The notes below the pieces were generated by a model. That model had not been told where the DNA came from, did no database searches, and saw only the letters and a list, made by a program, of their open reading frames with translations. The position numbers and the translations under genes are program-made. 64,000 nucleotides of DNA, from assembly GCA_019637975.1 (NCBI GenBank), contig JAHBUR010000017.1, positions 1-64,000 on the forward strand, read 5' to 3'. Below, piece by piece: positions 1-8,136 of this stretch. Source of the DNA: Bacteroidota bacterium. GTDB taxonomy: Bacteria > Bacteroidota > Ignavibacteria > UBA10030 > UBA6906. Numbering within the stretch: the first letter of the stretch is position 1; every line of letters starts with the position of its first letter.

Positions 1-261
1 GCAGCAGCCCCGATATGGGGTCGCTTCATGAAATACGTCAATGCAGACAAAACCATCAACATGCCACTTGAGTACTTTGTACAGCCGCCAACCGTGACGA
101 AGGATTCGGTGTGTATTGAGACAAAACAGCTTGCAACACAATTCTGTCCCGGAAAGTACGCCGAGTATTTTGTGGATAGAATGCGGCCGGACAGTTGCGC
201 AGTTCACACACATGCGCATTGGAGGGATTTCGAGGAGAGACGGGGAACTATCAACTACTAA
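1..261 (+). CDS. mrcA: C-terminal end of a class A penicillin-binding protein (PBP1A type), cut by the window edge
   Basis: The reading frame is open from base 1 and ends in TAA at 259-261. The visible residues include AAAPIWGRFMKYV, then PLEYFVQPPTVTKDSVCIETKQ and a Cys-containing tail. This matches the end of the transpeptidase domain and the short extension of bifunctional PBP1A proteins, in which the A-A-P-[IV]-[WF] motif follows the last active-site strand. Such proteins polymerise and cross-link peptidoglycan in the periplasm from an inner-membrane anchor. The KTG box and catalytic serine lie outside the window, so activity cannot be judged. Two cysteines near the end (LATQFCP and PDSCAVH) are a common feature of this tail. 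The family call rests on this short piece only. Confidence 0.8.
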   Translation, partial: AAAPIWGRFMKYVNADKTINMPLEYFVQPPTVTKDSVCIETKQLATQFCPGKYAEYFVDRMRPDSCAVHTHAHWRDFEERRGTINY

Positions 262-321
262 AACAGAAAATGCCCCTCGGGGCACTCCTGCTCACAACAA
301 AGTCCAGCACCAAGCTACAGG

Positions 322-462
322 TTATTCCACCCGCAAATCGCGCTCAAAGATATCGTCATCATCGGGGTCGGCTGCGCGAATCGGCTCTCGCCTCGTCTTC
401 TCGATCAGCAACAGCGGCACCGATGCCAGCGCAAGCAAAGCAAAAAACTTGAAAAATTTCAT
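322..462 (-). CDS. 46-residue single-pass membrane protein, unknown function
   Basis: A short ORF with a good ribosome site: GGGAG lies seven bases before the ATG on the minus strand. It begins MKFFKFFALLALASVPLLLI, one hydrophobic segment, then EKTRREP and a very acidic stretch with DPDDDD, ending RDLRVE. It has no lipobox and no clear cleavage site, so it probably stays anchored. The layout resembles the 55-residue protein at 6343-6510: membrane segment, Pro-aromatic/Leu-Leu, an RR pair, then an acidic tail. I recognise no family. It lies about 330 bases downstream of the TPR gene on the same strand and probably has its own promoter. The start, the SD site and the charge layout support a real gene; the function is unknown. 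Confidence 0.5.
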   Translation of the reverse strand: MKFFKFFALLALASVPLLLIEKTRREPIRAADPDDDDIFERDLRVE

Positions 463-793
463 GTTGTTTCTCCCACCATGAGAAAATTGTTGTTGTTGTT
501 ATCGCGCTGAATCAATGTAACAGGACATCAAGGGTGTTATCGTGACTCTAGACACAAGGCGTTGAGATAGTCACGACTGCCGTGTGCCTTCGGATTTATC
601 TGACATCCGGAAATGCCTCCAAATTGTCACTTTTCCCTGCAACTCAAGCCTTTGCCGAAAACGGCACAATACACTGTGAGCGGGAAGCGTTGCGGATGTT
701 CCTGATCGAGTCTTGCTTGTCAATACCAAGACTTCGAAAATATACAAAAGGAAGAGAGGATTGCAAACACGCGGCGAACAACTTAACCCACAC
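463..793. other. Intergenic stretch with no convincing gene
   Basis: About 330 bases between the small membrane protein and the end of the TPR gene. I see no ORF with a credible start and no strong hairpin with a T-run. It should hold the promoter of the small gene and the 3' end of the TPR transcript, but I cannot point to clear -35 and -10 boxes. Confidence 0.4.
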
Positions 794-2998
794 TTAATAC
801 GAAGTATCCTGCTGCATCAACAAATCACGAAAGCCTGAATTGTTGCGAAATCTGGCCAGATCGAGATCAAGCACACTCGCCGTAAAGAATCTTTTGTTCA
901 TCGCCTTAACGAGATACCGTGCGGCATCGGGAGATTGATTCCGCTGCAAGGCGTGGAGGCGTGCCGAATCATAGAGAATATGAACATCCGACGGTGAAAG
1001 AGCGAGGGCATTTGCGTTGCTCGCCAATCCATCGCCAAAACGGCCAAGCCGTGTGAACACAAGTCCGCTATAGGAATGCGCAGCGGCAGAATTGGGACGC
1101 ACTTTGAGCGTATCATCGATCAGTTGGAGTGCCTGAAGAAATACCTTCTCCCACTCGGTTCTGGATTTTCCGGCAAGTTGATACATACGTCCGAGATCGT
1201 AATGAGCAATGAAACTCCCCGGTGCTTCCAAGGTCCGGCTTTTGAGAATATCAATTGCGCGTTCGTGTTGGTTCGTGGCAACCAACGCAACGAGGTATTC
1301 ATCAGAATATGAATTGGACTTGCGATCGGAATGAAACTCGAGTTCGCGAAGAGCATTTACCGCATCGTTGTTCATCAGATGGATTGTTGCAAGCATCAAG
1401 CGTGAAGAGTGCGTACGCGGATCCCTTTCTACCAGTGTCTGTCCAGCTTTTACCGCTTCCTCGTTTCTGCCTGTCCGAAGATATGCAAGGGCGAGCCATC
1501 GTTGTGTCTCAATATCACTTGCGGCGATTTGCGCAGCCTGTTCAAGCCGGTTGACCGCTTGCTGAAAATCCGACTTGAAGAAATCAATCACACCCCACAG
1601 GCGATACACCTCGGATGATCCTCCTCCCAAATTCACAGCCCTGTGCAGACTTTGCTGTGCCGAATCAAGATACGGGGAGATCGTCTCTTGTTGAGATGCG
1701 TGAACGAGAATGTGTGTCCACCCTAATGACGTTTCGGCATAAGGAAACGTCGGATCAAGGCTCCGGGCACGGGAGAAAGCCGAGATAATCGAATCGAGCG
1801 GCACGTTGCCGGACTCACGCAGCATCGCACGTCCAAGCAAGTAACTTTCGTACGCTTCGGCGTTTACCGACGAGGTCATGAACGCAGCCTGCATTTCCTT
1901 TGCATCGACATTCATCGCGTTGGCCATTCTCGATGCTACGTCACTGCACCACACAGGTAATTCATCATGCATGCTGCCGGATGAGTATTCCAACACGGGT
2001 TTCCTTTGTTCCGTCTGAATCAATGTCACGTCAATGTTTGTACTTCCGCCGGTTCCGGCTATACTCCATTGCACAACATAGTCAGCACCTAACAGGCGCG
2101 CAGTAGCGATATCATCGCCGCTTCGTATTGCCCGTGAGGTGTTGGAGGAATATGCTCTCACAGCGCGTAAGTGAGAGAGGTGGAGAAGGAGTTCTTCGGT
2201 AAGGCCGTCGGCGATATATGCCTCGCTATGCGATACACTGGGCGGAAGAACGAGCACCCCGACCGTCGGTGGAAAATATGCAACCCGAACTTGATTGAGA
2301 ACGATAAACACAGTAGCAACGCCGAACAAGGCAACCAGCGAAATCCCGAAAAATGACAGAATGCGCAAGCTGAAGGAACGCTTCTCCTTCCTGGCTTCCT
2401 CCGACTCGGTTGAGACGGGCACTTCCGCCTCGATCTTCCTATCCCCCATGATTTGAGATTCGACGGATTCCCGTGCAACCCTCACGATGTTTAGCGGTAG
2501 GAGTTCTTCCTTATTCTTCTCTTCTTCTCTTCGGCGTTGCTCTTCGTGGAGAAGTCGTTCAGACAGGTTCTTGGCCTTTTGGATTTCATGTTGCAATGCA
2601 CCAGCTTCTGCATGGTTCGGTGCCAGCGTTGCAACGCGATCGAGATCGCGAAGCGCGTGCTCGTATTCTTCACGTTCATACTTCGATCGAGCTGAAAGGA
2701 GGAGGCCTGCTATACGTTCATACTTTGCGGATTCGTCTTCTCGAGTCGGAGGGATGTTCTCCTGGCTGAAGGCAACTTCGTCCATCACCTGCAGTTCAGG
2801 ATACGCGTCAAACTCTGATTCTTCAATCGTGGATACAGGGTCGGAGCAGGAGAATGTCTCTTCTGCGGCGGAGAGGCTCTGGGATAGTCTCGCTTCCTCG
2901 GCTTCAATCCTTGCAAGTTCCGCGGCTTCCGCCCGCTGCCGGATTTCCTCGAGCAGCGTTGTCCTATCCTGAATATCATTGCTTTTGTTGAAACCCAT
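794..2998 (-). CDS. Membrane-anchored TPR protein with a FlgO/TolB-like domain
   Basis: 734 residues. The first 60 or so form an acidic, Ala/Glu-rich coiled coil. A TPR-like pair (YEHALRDLDRVATLAPNHAEA) follows at about 100-150, then one membrane segment near 213-235 (FFGISLVALFGVATVFIVL). Residues about 240-360 read VGVLVLPPSVSHSEAYIADGLTEELLLHLS, then VRAYSSNTSRA and GADYVVQWSI. This is the FlgO/TolB-N-like fold that often sits between a kinase or cyclase domain and TPRs. From about 370 to the end are six or more TPRs (for example EVYRLWGVIDFFKSDFQQAVNRLEQA). There is no catalytic domain, so it is probably a scaffold or sensor with its TPR arm in the periplasm. The substrate is unknown. It is separated by 89 bases from the thioredoxin-like lipoprotein on the same strand. 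Confidence 0.75.
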   Translation of the reverse strand: MGFNKSNDIQDRTTLLEEIRQRAEAAELARIEAEEARLSQSLSAAEETFSCSDPVSTIEESEFDAYPELQVMDEVAFSQENIPPTREDESAKYERIAGLLLSARSKYEREEYEHALRDLDRVATLAPNHAEAGALQHEIQKAKNLSERLLHEEQRRREEEKNKEELLPLNIVRVARESVESQIMGDRKIEAEVPVSTESEEARKEKRSFSLRILSFFGISLVALFGVATVFIVLNQVRVAYFPPTVGVLVLPPSVSHSEAYIADGLTEELLLHLSHLRAVRAYSSNTSRAIRSGDDIATARLLGADYVVQWSIAGTGGSTNIDVTLIQTEQRKPVLEYSSGSMHDELPVWCSDVASRMANAMNVDAKEMQAAFMTSSVNAEAYESYLLGRAMLRESGNVPLDSIISAFSRARSLDPTFPYAETSLGWTHILVHASQQETISPYLDSAQQSLHRAVNLGGGSSEVYRLWGVIDFFKSDFQQAVNRLEQAAQIAASDIETQRWLALAYLRTGRNEEAVKAGQTLVERDPRTHSSRLMLATIHLMNNDAVNALRELEFHSDRKSNSYSDEYLVALVATNQHERAIDILKSRTLEAPGSFIAHYDLGRMYQLAGKSRTEWEKVFLQALQLIDDTLKVRPNSAAAHSYSGLVFTRLGRFGDGLASNANALALSPSDVHILYDSARLHALQRNQSPDAARYLVKAMNKRFFTASVLDLDLARFRNNSGFRDLLMQQDTSY

Positions 2999-3087
2999 TC
3001 CCTCTACACCGGAGCGCGATTCTTCAATGATTCTCGAACATATGCCATCGTATGGATTATCGGCAAAAGCCCCGGGACTCTTCAGGT

Positions 3088-3618
3088 CTATCTACCCTGC
3101 GAATCGGCGAGAATAACGAGGAGGTCTTCTTCCATTGAGGTTTTGGGGGATTCCACAACCCGTCCAATTTCAACGCCGTGTTTCAGGAAAATGAAGGTAG
3201 GCACCAATCTGATGTCATATCGCTCTGTAACGCCGTCGTCGCTCGCTTTTGTGCGGTCAACGCCATAGAATTTTATGTGAGAAGGAGGAATGGTGGCAAG
3301 GTCGGCGATCTTGAGGAACCGGGCTACCTCACGCTTGCTGTCACCGCACCACGTACCGAGTACGACAACAACCTCGACTCCCTCGTGCAGCGTCTGAATC
3401 ATCTGAACAAAATTCTCATCTACCTGATATGAATCGTAGTTCTCCTGAAATCTCGGATATTCGGGCTGCATGAAATCTTCGCGCACAACCCATCCTATCA
3501 CCATTTTCTCCGACGCCGTTTGCGTCTTTTCCGCTTCTTTCGTCGAACAACCTGCCAGCAGCAGCACGAAGAGCATTACGGACAATCGACCCATTTGTAT
3601 TCTGTGATTTATTTTCAT
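3088..3618 (-). CDS. Thioredoxin-fold lipoprotein with a single-cysteine WCGDS motif
   Basis: 176 residues with a lipoprotein signal (VMLFVLLLAGC). The start could instead be the Met at codon 9 (base 3594), which gives a tighter signal peptide; neither start has a clear SD. The core shows EVVVVLGTWCGDSKREVARFLKIAD, then PPSHIKFYGVDR and, after a cis-Pro-like VPTFIFLKHG, a last helix. This is the thioredoxin fold, but the usual CxxC is CGDS, with only the first cysteine. Such proteins occur in Bacteroidota and relatives. They could act as thiol reductants using one cysteine, or have lost redox activity. It is expected to be attached to a membrane and face the periplasm. It is divergent from queF and shares a short AT-rich promoter region with it. 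Confidence 0.7.
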   Translation of the reverse strand: MKINHRIQMGRLSVMLFVLLLAGCSTKEAEKTQTASEKMVIGWVVREDFMQPEYPRFQENYDSYQVDENFVQMIQTLHEGVEVVVVLGTWCGDSKREVARFLKIADLATIPPSHIKFYGVDRTKASDDGVTERYDIRLVPTFIFLKHGVEIGRVVESPKTSMEEDLLVILADSQGR

Positions 3619-3697
3619 TGGTGAATCAAGTATATTATGTGCCCATTAAAGGTACCAACTCACGTACTGAAACACAATGCAAGGAAAGGGTCACGCA

Positions 3698-4105
3698 ATG
3701 CCTGAAGCATTGGACAGACGTTACGATGTCCAGGATAGTTCCTCTATTGATGTACATGCCCTCGAGACGTTTCCCTACGAGTATCCCGGAAAGGACATCA
3801 TCGTCAATATAGACACGGATGAATTCACCGCTGTTTGTCCCTGGTCGGGACTTCCCGATTTCGCCACAATAAGGATTGAGTACATCCCCAGCAGGTCGCT
3901 GATCGAACTGCGTTCCCTGAAGTATTATCTTCTTTCCTACAGAAATGTCGGGATCTACCAGGAACACCTCGTCAACCGGATTTTGGAGGATCTTGTGCAA
4001 TGCTGCCACCCAAAATGGATGAAGGTGGCAGCCGACTACAAAGTTCGGGGCGGAATTCATACGATTGCGAGCCGTGAATTTTCGGCAAAGAAGAAACGTT
4101 CGTAA
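3698..4105 (+). CDS. queF: NADPH-dependent 7-cyano-7-deazaguanine reductase, short (type I) QueF
   Basis: QueF reduces preQ0 to preQ1 in queuosine biosynthesis. I chose the ATG at 3698, which has GGAAAGGG seven bases upstream. An in-frame ATG at 3677 adds seven residues but lacks an SD. The 135-residue protein carries the nucleophile Cys47 in TAVCPWSGLPD, with the conserved Asp54, the substrate-binding LIELRSLKYYLLSYRN and a C-terminal motif close to VRGGI. Length and motifs fit the unimodular FolE-like family. The next gene, a VUT-family transporter of a queuosine precursor, starts five bases after the stop, so they form an operon. A TATATT at about 3631-3636 may be the -10. I see no preQ1 riboswitch in the short leader. 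Confidence 0.95.
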   Translation: MPEALDRRYDVQDSSSIDVHALETFPYEYPGKDIIVNIDTDEFTAVCPWSGLPDFATIRIEYIPSRSLIELRSLKYYLLSYRNVGIYQEHLVNRILEDLVQCCHPKWMKVAADYKVRGGIHTIASREFSAKKKRS

Positions 4106-4110
4106 CGTGC

Positions 4111-4710
4111 ATGTTCAACACGTTCCTCATAGCCCTGTATGTGTCCTGCGACCTGATTGCCAACGTCACCGCCTCAAAACCTGTCACGGTGTTGGGTTTC
4201 TCGGCACCTGCCGGAGTGTTCATCTATGCGGTGACATTCACTCTTGTTGATCTCATCAACGAACGCCTTGGGAAAAAGGGGGCGCGGCAGGTTGTGTATG
4301 CGGCGTTCGCGGCAAACATACTACTTGCAGCGTACACGTTGCTTGTCGTTCATCTCCCCTCGCCCGACTTCTATACACATCAAACGGCGTTTGCGGCAAC
4401 CCTCGGATCAACGCCACGCATTGTTGTTGCGAGCCTTGTTGCATTTATTGTCAGTTCGCTCATTGACGTCGAGATTTTTGCGTGGTGGAAGGAGAAGATT
4501 GGACGGTACAAATGGGCGAGAGTAATTGTTAGCAATGCGGTTTCTACATTTGTCGATAGTCTTGTTTTTGTTGGGATAGCGTTTACCGGGGTAATGCCGC
4601 TTGTTCCCCTGATTGCGGGCCAATATGTGCTGAAGATGGGAATAACGGTGGTAAGCGTTCCGCTTATTTACCTCATCCGTCAAGAAGCAGCGAAGGCAAG
4701 AAACGACTAA
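4111..4710 (+). CDS. Queuosine precursor transporter, VUT (YhhQ/DUF165) family
   Basis: 199 residues with about six membrane segments. The family signature is clear: N-terminal ALYVSCDLIANVTASKP, then FTLVDLINERLGKKGARQVVYAAF, FIVSSLIDVEIFAWWKEKIG and SNAVSTFVDSLVFVGIAF. Members of this family import preQ0, preQ1 or related bases through the inner membrane. Direct coupling to queF, with a five-base gap, supports that role. With only queF and the transporter visible here, the cell may salvage preQ0, or the remaining que genes may lie elsewhere. The gene runs into the end of the convergent nitrilase gene, overlapping it by four bases. Confidence 0.9.
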   Translation: MFNTFLIALYVSCDLIANVTASKPVTVLGFSAPAGVFIYAVTFTLVDLINERLGKKGARQVVYAAFAANILLAAYTLLVVHLPSPDFYTHQTAFAATLGSTPRIVVASLVAFIVSSLIDVEIFAWWKEKIGRYKWARVIVSNAVSTFVDSLVFVGIAFTGVMPLVPLIAGQYVLKMGITVVSVPLIYLIRQEAAKARND

Positions 4711-5477
4711 CGAAGGCTCGATTTCAGGAACACTGCATCCGCCAAATTCCTGTGCAACCGCCTTGAAGAATCGAGACGGGAGATGTCAACCCGAAACGTA
4801 TGCAGGCCTTTCCCTTTTGATGTTCTGCTCGAGAAGATCAATTTGCCCGAGGGATCGAACGCATAGGAATATCCGCCTTCTGTATCGCTGGCATTGCATC
4901 CGACAACAAAAATCTGGTTTTCAATCGCCCGTGCTTTCAGCAATGTCTGCCACGCGTCGTCCCGCACTCTCGGCCAACGGGCCGGAACAAACAGAATCTG
5001 CAAACCTCTAAGTGCCAACGCTCGGATCAATTCCGGGAAGCGCAGGTCATAGCAGATCACTACACCGGCACGCAACCATCCGTGTCGGGTTGAGATTCGA
5101 AACGTGGATGTATCAGACCTTCCGGGTCTGAAGAATTTCCTGTCGCCCGCCGGCTTGAACAGATGAATCTTGTCGTAGCGGTGAATGACTCTGCCGCGAT
5201 GGAATACGAGAGAGGTATTTGTGGGAAGTAACGTTCCTTCGCCGAGGAACAGACTGCCGGCAACAACGGTGCAGTGCGTTTGTTTCGACAGGTTCCTCAG
5301 TGAAGAAATCAGTTGGTCCGCAAAATGATGCGGAGGCGTGCCCTGCCGGAGGGCACGATATCCTCCATCCATCAATTCCGGAAAGAGAAGAACATCTACC
5401 GATGTAAGGCGTGCAGCGAAGCGGGCATCATGAAGCGCATCGGCGTCAAAACAAAGACCCGCACGCAATATGCTCAT
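4707..5477 (-). CDS. Carbon-nitrogen hydrolase (nitrilase superfamily, omega-amidase-like)
   Basis: 256 residues with the full catalytic triad: Glu34 in LLFPELMDGG, Lys103 in HRYDKIHLF and Cys142 in VVICYDLRFPEL. Conserved regions such as TNTSLVFHRGRV and WQTLLKARAIENQIFVVGCNASD follow. The length and the YDLRFPEL context are closest to the Nit2/YafV omega-amidase branch, which hydrolyses alpha-ketoglutaramate or related amides in the cytoplasm. Substrate is inferred from similarity only. It starts seven bases after the downstream cold-shock gene on the same strand, so it is probably co-transcribed with it. A GC-rich hairpin (GTGCCC/GGGCAC arms near 5337-5360) lies inside the coding region and does not disturb the frame. 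Confidence 0.85.
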   Translation of the reverse strand: MSILRAGLCFDADALHDARFAARLTSVDVLLFPELMDGGYRALRQGTPPHHFADQLISSLRNLSKQTHCTVVAGSLFLGEGTLLPTNTSLVFHRGRVIHRYDKIHLFKPAGDRKFFRPGRSDTSTFRISTRHGWLRAGVVICYDLRFPELIRALALRGLQILFVPARWPRVRDDAWQTLLKARAIENQIFVVGCNASDTEGGYSYAFDPSGKLIFSSRTSKGKGLHTFRVDISRLDSSRRLHRNLADAVFLKSSLR

Positions 5478-5483
5478 CCGATC

Positions 5484-5684
5484 TTACTTGCGGGCAATAT
5501 TGATAGCGCGTTTTCCTTTTTGCTCATTCTTCACATCGAACTCGACCAGGTCTCCCTGTCGCAGTTGATCCCGGAAGCCGGTTTCTTTCACATTGCTTTG
5601 GTGAAAGAAAATATCCTCGCCTCCGTTAACCGTGATGAAACCAAACCCCTTTGTTGCGTTAAAAAACTTTACAGTGCCTTCCAT
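5484..5684 (-). CDS. Cold shock protein (second of two)
   Basis: 66 residues: MEGTVKFFNATKGFGFI, then GGEDIFFHQSNV and GDLVEFDVKNEQKGKRAINI. This is a single CSD/OB-fold with both RNP motifs (KGFGFI and DIFFH). The ORF is open further upstream, but the ATG at 5684 is chosen because AAGGAAGG lies seven bases before it and cold-shock proteins begin there. It binds single-stranded RNA and DNA as a chaperone in the cytoplasm. The start lies only about 25 bases after an intrinsic terminator of the upstream cold-shock gene, so its mRNA must come from read-through or from a promoter within or before that terminator. The nitrilase gene follows after seven bases. Confidence 0.93.
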   Translation of the reverse strand: MEGTVKFFNATKGFGFITVNGGEDIFFHQSNVKETGFRDQLRQGDLVEFDVKNEQKGKRAINIARK

Positions 5685-5709
5685 GCGAAATCCTTCCTTG
5701 TGTACTAAA

Positions 5710-5754
5710 AGAAAAAAACAGAAAGCCCCAATCCCGATGGTTCGGGACCAGGGC
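5710..5754 (-). terminator. Intrinsic terminator between the two cold-shock genes, possible attenuator
   Basis: On the minus strand a stem of TCCCGA/TCGGGA with loop ACCA is extended by GCCC/GGGC and three wobble pairs, then followed by a T-rich tract containing seven T residues. It ends about 25 bases before the start codon of the second cold-shock gene, so there is little room for a promoter between them. Confidence 0.75.
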
Positions 5755-5778
5755 CGCAAATTACAGATGGTAACGAAG

Positions 5779-5979
5779 TCAGACCTTGCTCACGTTGGAT
5801 GCCTGCAATCCTTTCGGCCCCTTTTCAACATCGAACTGAACCTTATCCCCCTCGTTCAGCGTTTTGTAGCCATCGCCAACGATGGCTTTGTAATGGACGA
5901 ACACATCTTCGCCCGTTTCGCGTTGAATGAAGCCGAAGCCCTTGGCTCCGTTGAACCACTTAACTGTTCCTTTTTCCAT
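5779..5979 (-). CDS. Cold shock protein CspA family (first of two)
   Basis: 66 residues: [19 protein letters not shown], then [19 protein letters not shown] and a closing [11 protein letters not shown]1 (KGFGFI) and RNP2 (DVFVHY) are intact. AAAGGA lies eight bases before the ATG. It is a cytoplasmic nucleic-acid chaperone. The upstream minus-strand leader is long and contains small hairpins near 6010-6030, as is usual for cold-regulated csp mRNAs. The gene is followed by a strong terminator, then by a second csp gene and a nitrilase gene. CspA-type proteins are known antiterminators, which makes the terminator between the two csp genes noteworthy. Confidence 0.95.
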   Translation of the reverse strand: MEKGTVKWFNGAKGFGFIQRETGEDVFVHYKAIVGDGYKTLNEGDKVQFDVEKGPKGLQASNVSKV

Positions 5980-6250
5980 CGGAACAATCCTTTCAGAAAA
6001 GTCCTACAAGCGTACGGCTGAGCCGCCCAGATAGGGCACCAGAATAATTTGCCTCTTAATAGCCAACAGCTCTGGTAGCGGGTGTCCACACTCAACTATC
6101 ACCGCTGTTACGTCCTCTGCCGAACATTCGTACGAACTTCGCTGCAGCAACGGAACCATTAAAAGTGCAATAACGGTGTACTGTTGTTTGCGCTACCAAG
6201 ATAGGATTTTGAAAGCCGAATTGCAAGCCCATTTTTGCGGTTTTTCTCAA
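5980..6250 (-). promoter_or_regulatory. Promoter and long 5' leader region of the cold-shock gene
   Basis: No gene is credible here. On the minus strand two short hairpins (GCCC/GGGC and CGGCT/AGCCG arms, about 6016-6040) lie upstream of the csp ribosome site. A long structured leader is typical for cold-shock mRNAs. I cannot identify a convincing -35/-10 pair. Confidence 0.35.
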
Positions 6251-6287
6251 AGAAAAAGGGTGGAACGTATCGCCTCGTTCCACCCTT
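6251..6287 (-). terminator. Intrinsic terminator of the small-protein operon
   Basis: A perfect 12-bp stem, arms 6256-6267 and 6276-6287 (AAGGGTGGAACG and its complement), has an eight-base loop. On the minus strand it is followed by TTTTTCTTT. It ends the transcript of the two small genes at 6343-6714. Confidence 0.8.
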
Positions 6288-6342
6288 GTGTCTTGACGGT
6301 TCTCCCCATCCCACCAGGGGAGAGCCTCAACCACCCGGCATC

Positions 6343-6510
6343 TCATTCCGTGAAAAAGTCATCAACATCGTAACGAAAATCCGTGTCCAGTAGTTGCGGG
6401 TTTGATGGCGGTTGCACCGAACCTGTGACTACAGTTGTTCTTCTACTGCTCAGGAGGAAGGGTATCGCAACCAACACACCAAGGAATGCTGATATAGCTA
6501 CTGCTTTCAT
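6343..6510 (-). CDS. 55-residue single-pass membrane protein, unknown function
   Basis: Begins MKAVAISAFLGVLVAIPFLL, one membrane segment, then SSRRTTVV, a Pro/Gln-rich linker and an acidic aromatic tail (DTDFRYDVDDFFTE). No lipobox. It shares its plan with the 46-residue protein at 322-462: short hydrophobic segment ending Pro-X-Leu-Leu, an arginine pair soon after, an acidic C-terminus. An AAGG lies about ten bases before the ATG. The previous small gene ends 15 bases upstream, and a strong terminator follows, which supports a real two-gene transcript. No family recognised. Confidence 0.5.
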   Translation of the reverse strand: MKAVAISAFLGVLVAIPFLLSSRRTTVVTGSVQPPSNPQLLDTDFRYDVDDFFTE

Positions 6511-6525
6511 CGCTGTCGCGCCTTG

Positions 6526-6714
6526 CTATTGAATGCACATGAACACTTCATCACTTAGAATGCAGCTGTACGTTAGTGCGTACCAAGCCTGCACGTCAAT
6601 TTCTTCCATCAGGATCATCTCCAGAAACTCCCGTTCCCCTTTGGAGAGTTGCCCGAACCGATATGACTTTTTCATGGCGTACCCCGCTCTGCTATGTTGT
6701 GATTTCTCTGCCAT
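6526..6714 (-). CDS. Small charged protein of about 62 residues, unknown function
   Basis: From the ATG at 6714 it reads MAEKSQHSRAGYAMKKSYRF, then GQLSKGEREFLEMILMEEID and a Cys-containing end DEVFMCIQ. A GTG at 6717 and an internal ATG at 6675 (MKKSYRF) are other possible starts. The internal one has GGGG upstream and may be the true start, giving about 49 residues. It looks like a soluble helical protein. It is followed after 15 bases by the 55-residue membrane protein and then by a terminator, so the two are likely co-expressed. I recognise no family; coding status is moderately supported by position. Confidence 0.4.
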   Translation of the reverse strand: MAEKSQHSRAGYAMKKSYRFGQLSKGEREFLEMILMEEIDVQAWYALTYSCILSDEVFMCIQ

Positions 6715-7016
6715 CACTTTTTAGTACGAAAGGTGTGCCAGAAAAGATTCCCCCCTATTTCAACACATCTTGTTTGACTTGCGAGCACATCCATGGATAG
6801 AGGAGGTATTTTTTGCCTATTCTTGTGGACAAAGAGAGGAAAAAAGTACATTCTGGTTCTTAGCCATGACCATCACATGGACGATATTTCTTCTTTCAAA
6901 TCTATGAGATTTTGCCTATTATTGTTCCCGAAGCGACAACGTTTCCTCCCCTGTTCATTACCAAAATCGAACTCGACAGATTCTTACTTATCAATTCAAC
7001 GTAGGAGAACTATCCC

Positions 7017-8087
7017 ATGATGAAAAATATTGAACAGCTTTTGGGGGCAGATGCGAAAGGCCTGCTGGAACACCAATGCAAGACGATTCCCAAAGAATCA
7101 CTTCACCTGCCCGGGCCGGACTTCATCGACCGCGTATGGATTCCAAGCGACAGGAAGTCGGGTGTGTTGCGCAGTATTCAACAACTGTACAGCCACGGAC
7201 GGCTGGGCGGGACAGGCTACCTCTCGATTCTTCCTGTGGATCAGGGTATTGAACATTCGGCCGGGGCTTCGTTCGCTCCAAACCCGATCTACTTCGATCC
7301 CGAGAATATTGTAAGACTTGCAATCGAGGGTGGTTGCAACGCTGTTGCCTCAACCTTCGGAGTGCTCGGTTCGGTTTCGCGCAAATACGCCCACAAGATT
7401 CCGTTCATAGCGAAGATCAATCATAACGAATTTCTTTCCTACCCGAACTCCTACGACCAGATCATGTTCGGGGATGTTGATATGGCATTCGAAATGGGCT
7501 GCGTTGCCGTAGGGGCTACCATCTACTTCGGATCTGATGAGTCGAAGCGCCAGATTCAGGAAGTCAGTGCAGCGTTCAAGTACGCCCACGAGCTCGGAAT
7601 GGCGACAATCCTGTGGTGCTATCTTCGCAATCCCGCCTTTAAGACGAAGGAAAAGGACTATCACGTATCGGCCGATTTGACGGGCCAAGCGAACCATCTC
7701 GGCGTAACAATCGAAGCCGACATTATCAAACAGAAACTGCCCGAGAACACAGGCGGCTACAATGCGCTGAACACAAAAGAAAATCCTTACGGCAAAACGC
7801 ACAAGAAAGTCTACAGCGATTTGAGCAGCGACCACCCGATTGATTTGACGAGGTATCAAGTTGCCAATTGTTATATGGGACGATCCGGCCTGATTAACTC
7901 CGGCGGCGCTTCGTCCGGCGAAAGCGACATCGCGGAAGCCGCAAAGACTGCCGTCATCAACAAGCGGGCGGGCGGCATGGGGCTGATTTCGGGCCGCAAG
8001 GCATTCCAGCGCCCGATGGCCGAAGGCGTGACAATCCTGAACACGATTCAGGACGTGTATCTCGCCAAAGAAATCACCATCGCATAA
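7017..8087 (+). CDS. fbaB: Class I fructose-bisphosphate aldolase, DhnA/FbaB family
   Basis: 356 residues. It interconverts fructose 1,6-bisphosphate with DHAP and glyceraldehyde 3-phosphate through a Schiff-base lysine. Seen: [23 protein letters not shown] near the start of the barrel, [12 protein letters not shown], and [14 protein letters not shown] with [26 protein letters not shown]. The length matches FbaB (about 350). AGGAG is nine bases before the ATG, with a second ATG directly after it. Cytoplasmic glycolysis/gluconeogenesis. The 290 bases upstream hold no gene; a TATTAT at 6917-6922 is a possible -10 without a good -35. It is followed by an 8-bp-stem hairpin at 8109-8136. Confidence 0.95.
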   Translation: MMKNIEQLLGADAKGLLEHQCKTIPKESLHLPGPDFIDRVWIPSDRKSGVLRSIQQLYSHGRLGGTGYLSILPVDQGIEHSAGASFAPNPIYFDPENIVRLAIEGGCNAVASTFGVLGSVSRKYAHKIPFIAKINHNEFLSYPNSYDQIMFGDVDMAFEMGCVAVGATIYFGSDESKRQIQEVSAAFKYAHELGMATILWCYLRNPAFKTKEKDYHVSADLTGQANHLGVTIEADIIKQKLPENTGGYNALNTKENPYGKTHKKVYSDLSSDHPIDLTRYQVANCYMGRSGLINSGGASSGESDIAEAAKTAVINKRAGGMGLISGRKAFQRPMAEGVTILNTIQDVYLAKEITIA

Positions 8088-8108
8088 CGGGTAGAATATT
8101 TGCGGAAA

Positions 8109-8136
8109 AGGCGCCTTGGTTTTCAACGAGGCGCCT
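8109..8136. terminator. GC-rich hairpin after fbaB, possible terminator
   Basis: Two copies of the self-complementary octamer AGGCGCCT are 12 bases apart and can pair as an 8-bp stem. There is no T-run on the plus side; AAAA precedes it, so it would be better placed as a minus-strand terminator. Its use is uncertain. Confidence 0.35.

Noticed and set aside
582-797. Plus-strand ORF of 71 residues
   Set aside because: No SD, odd composition, and it runs into the end of the TPR gene on the other strand.
3619-3697. A preQ1 riboswitch before queF
   Set aside because: The leader is too short and lacks the preQ1 pseudoknot pattern.
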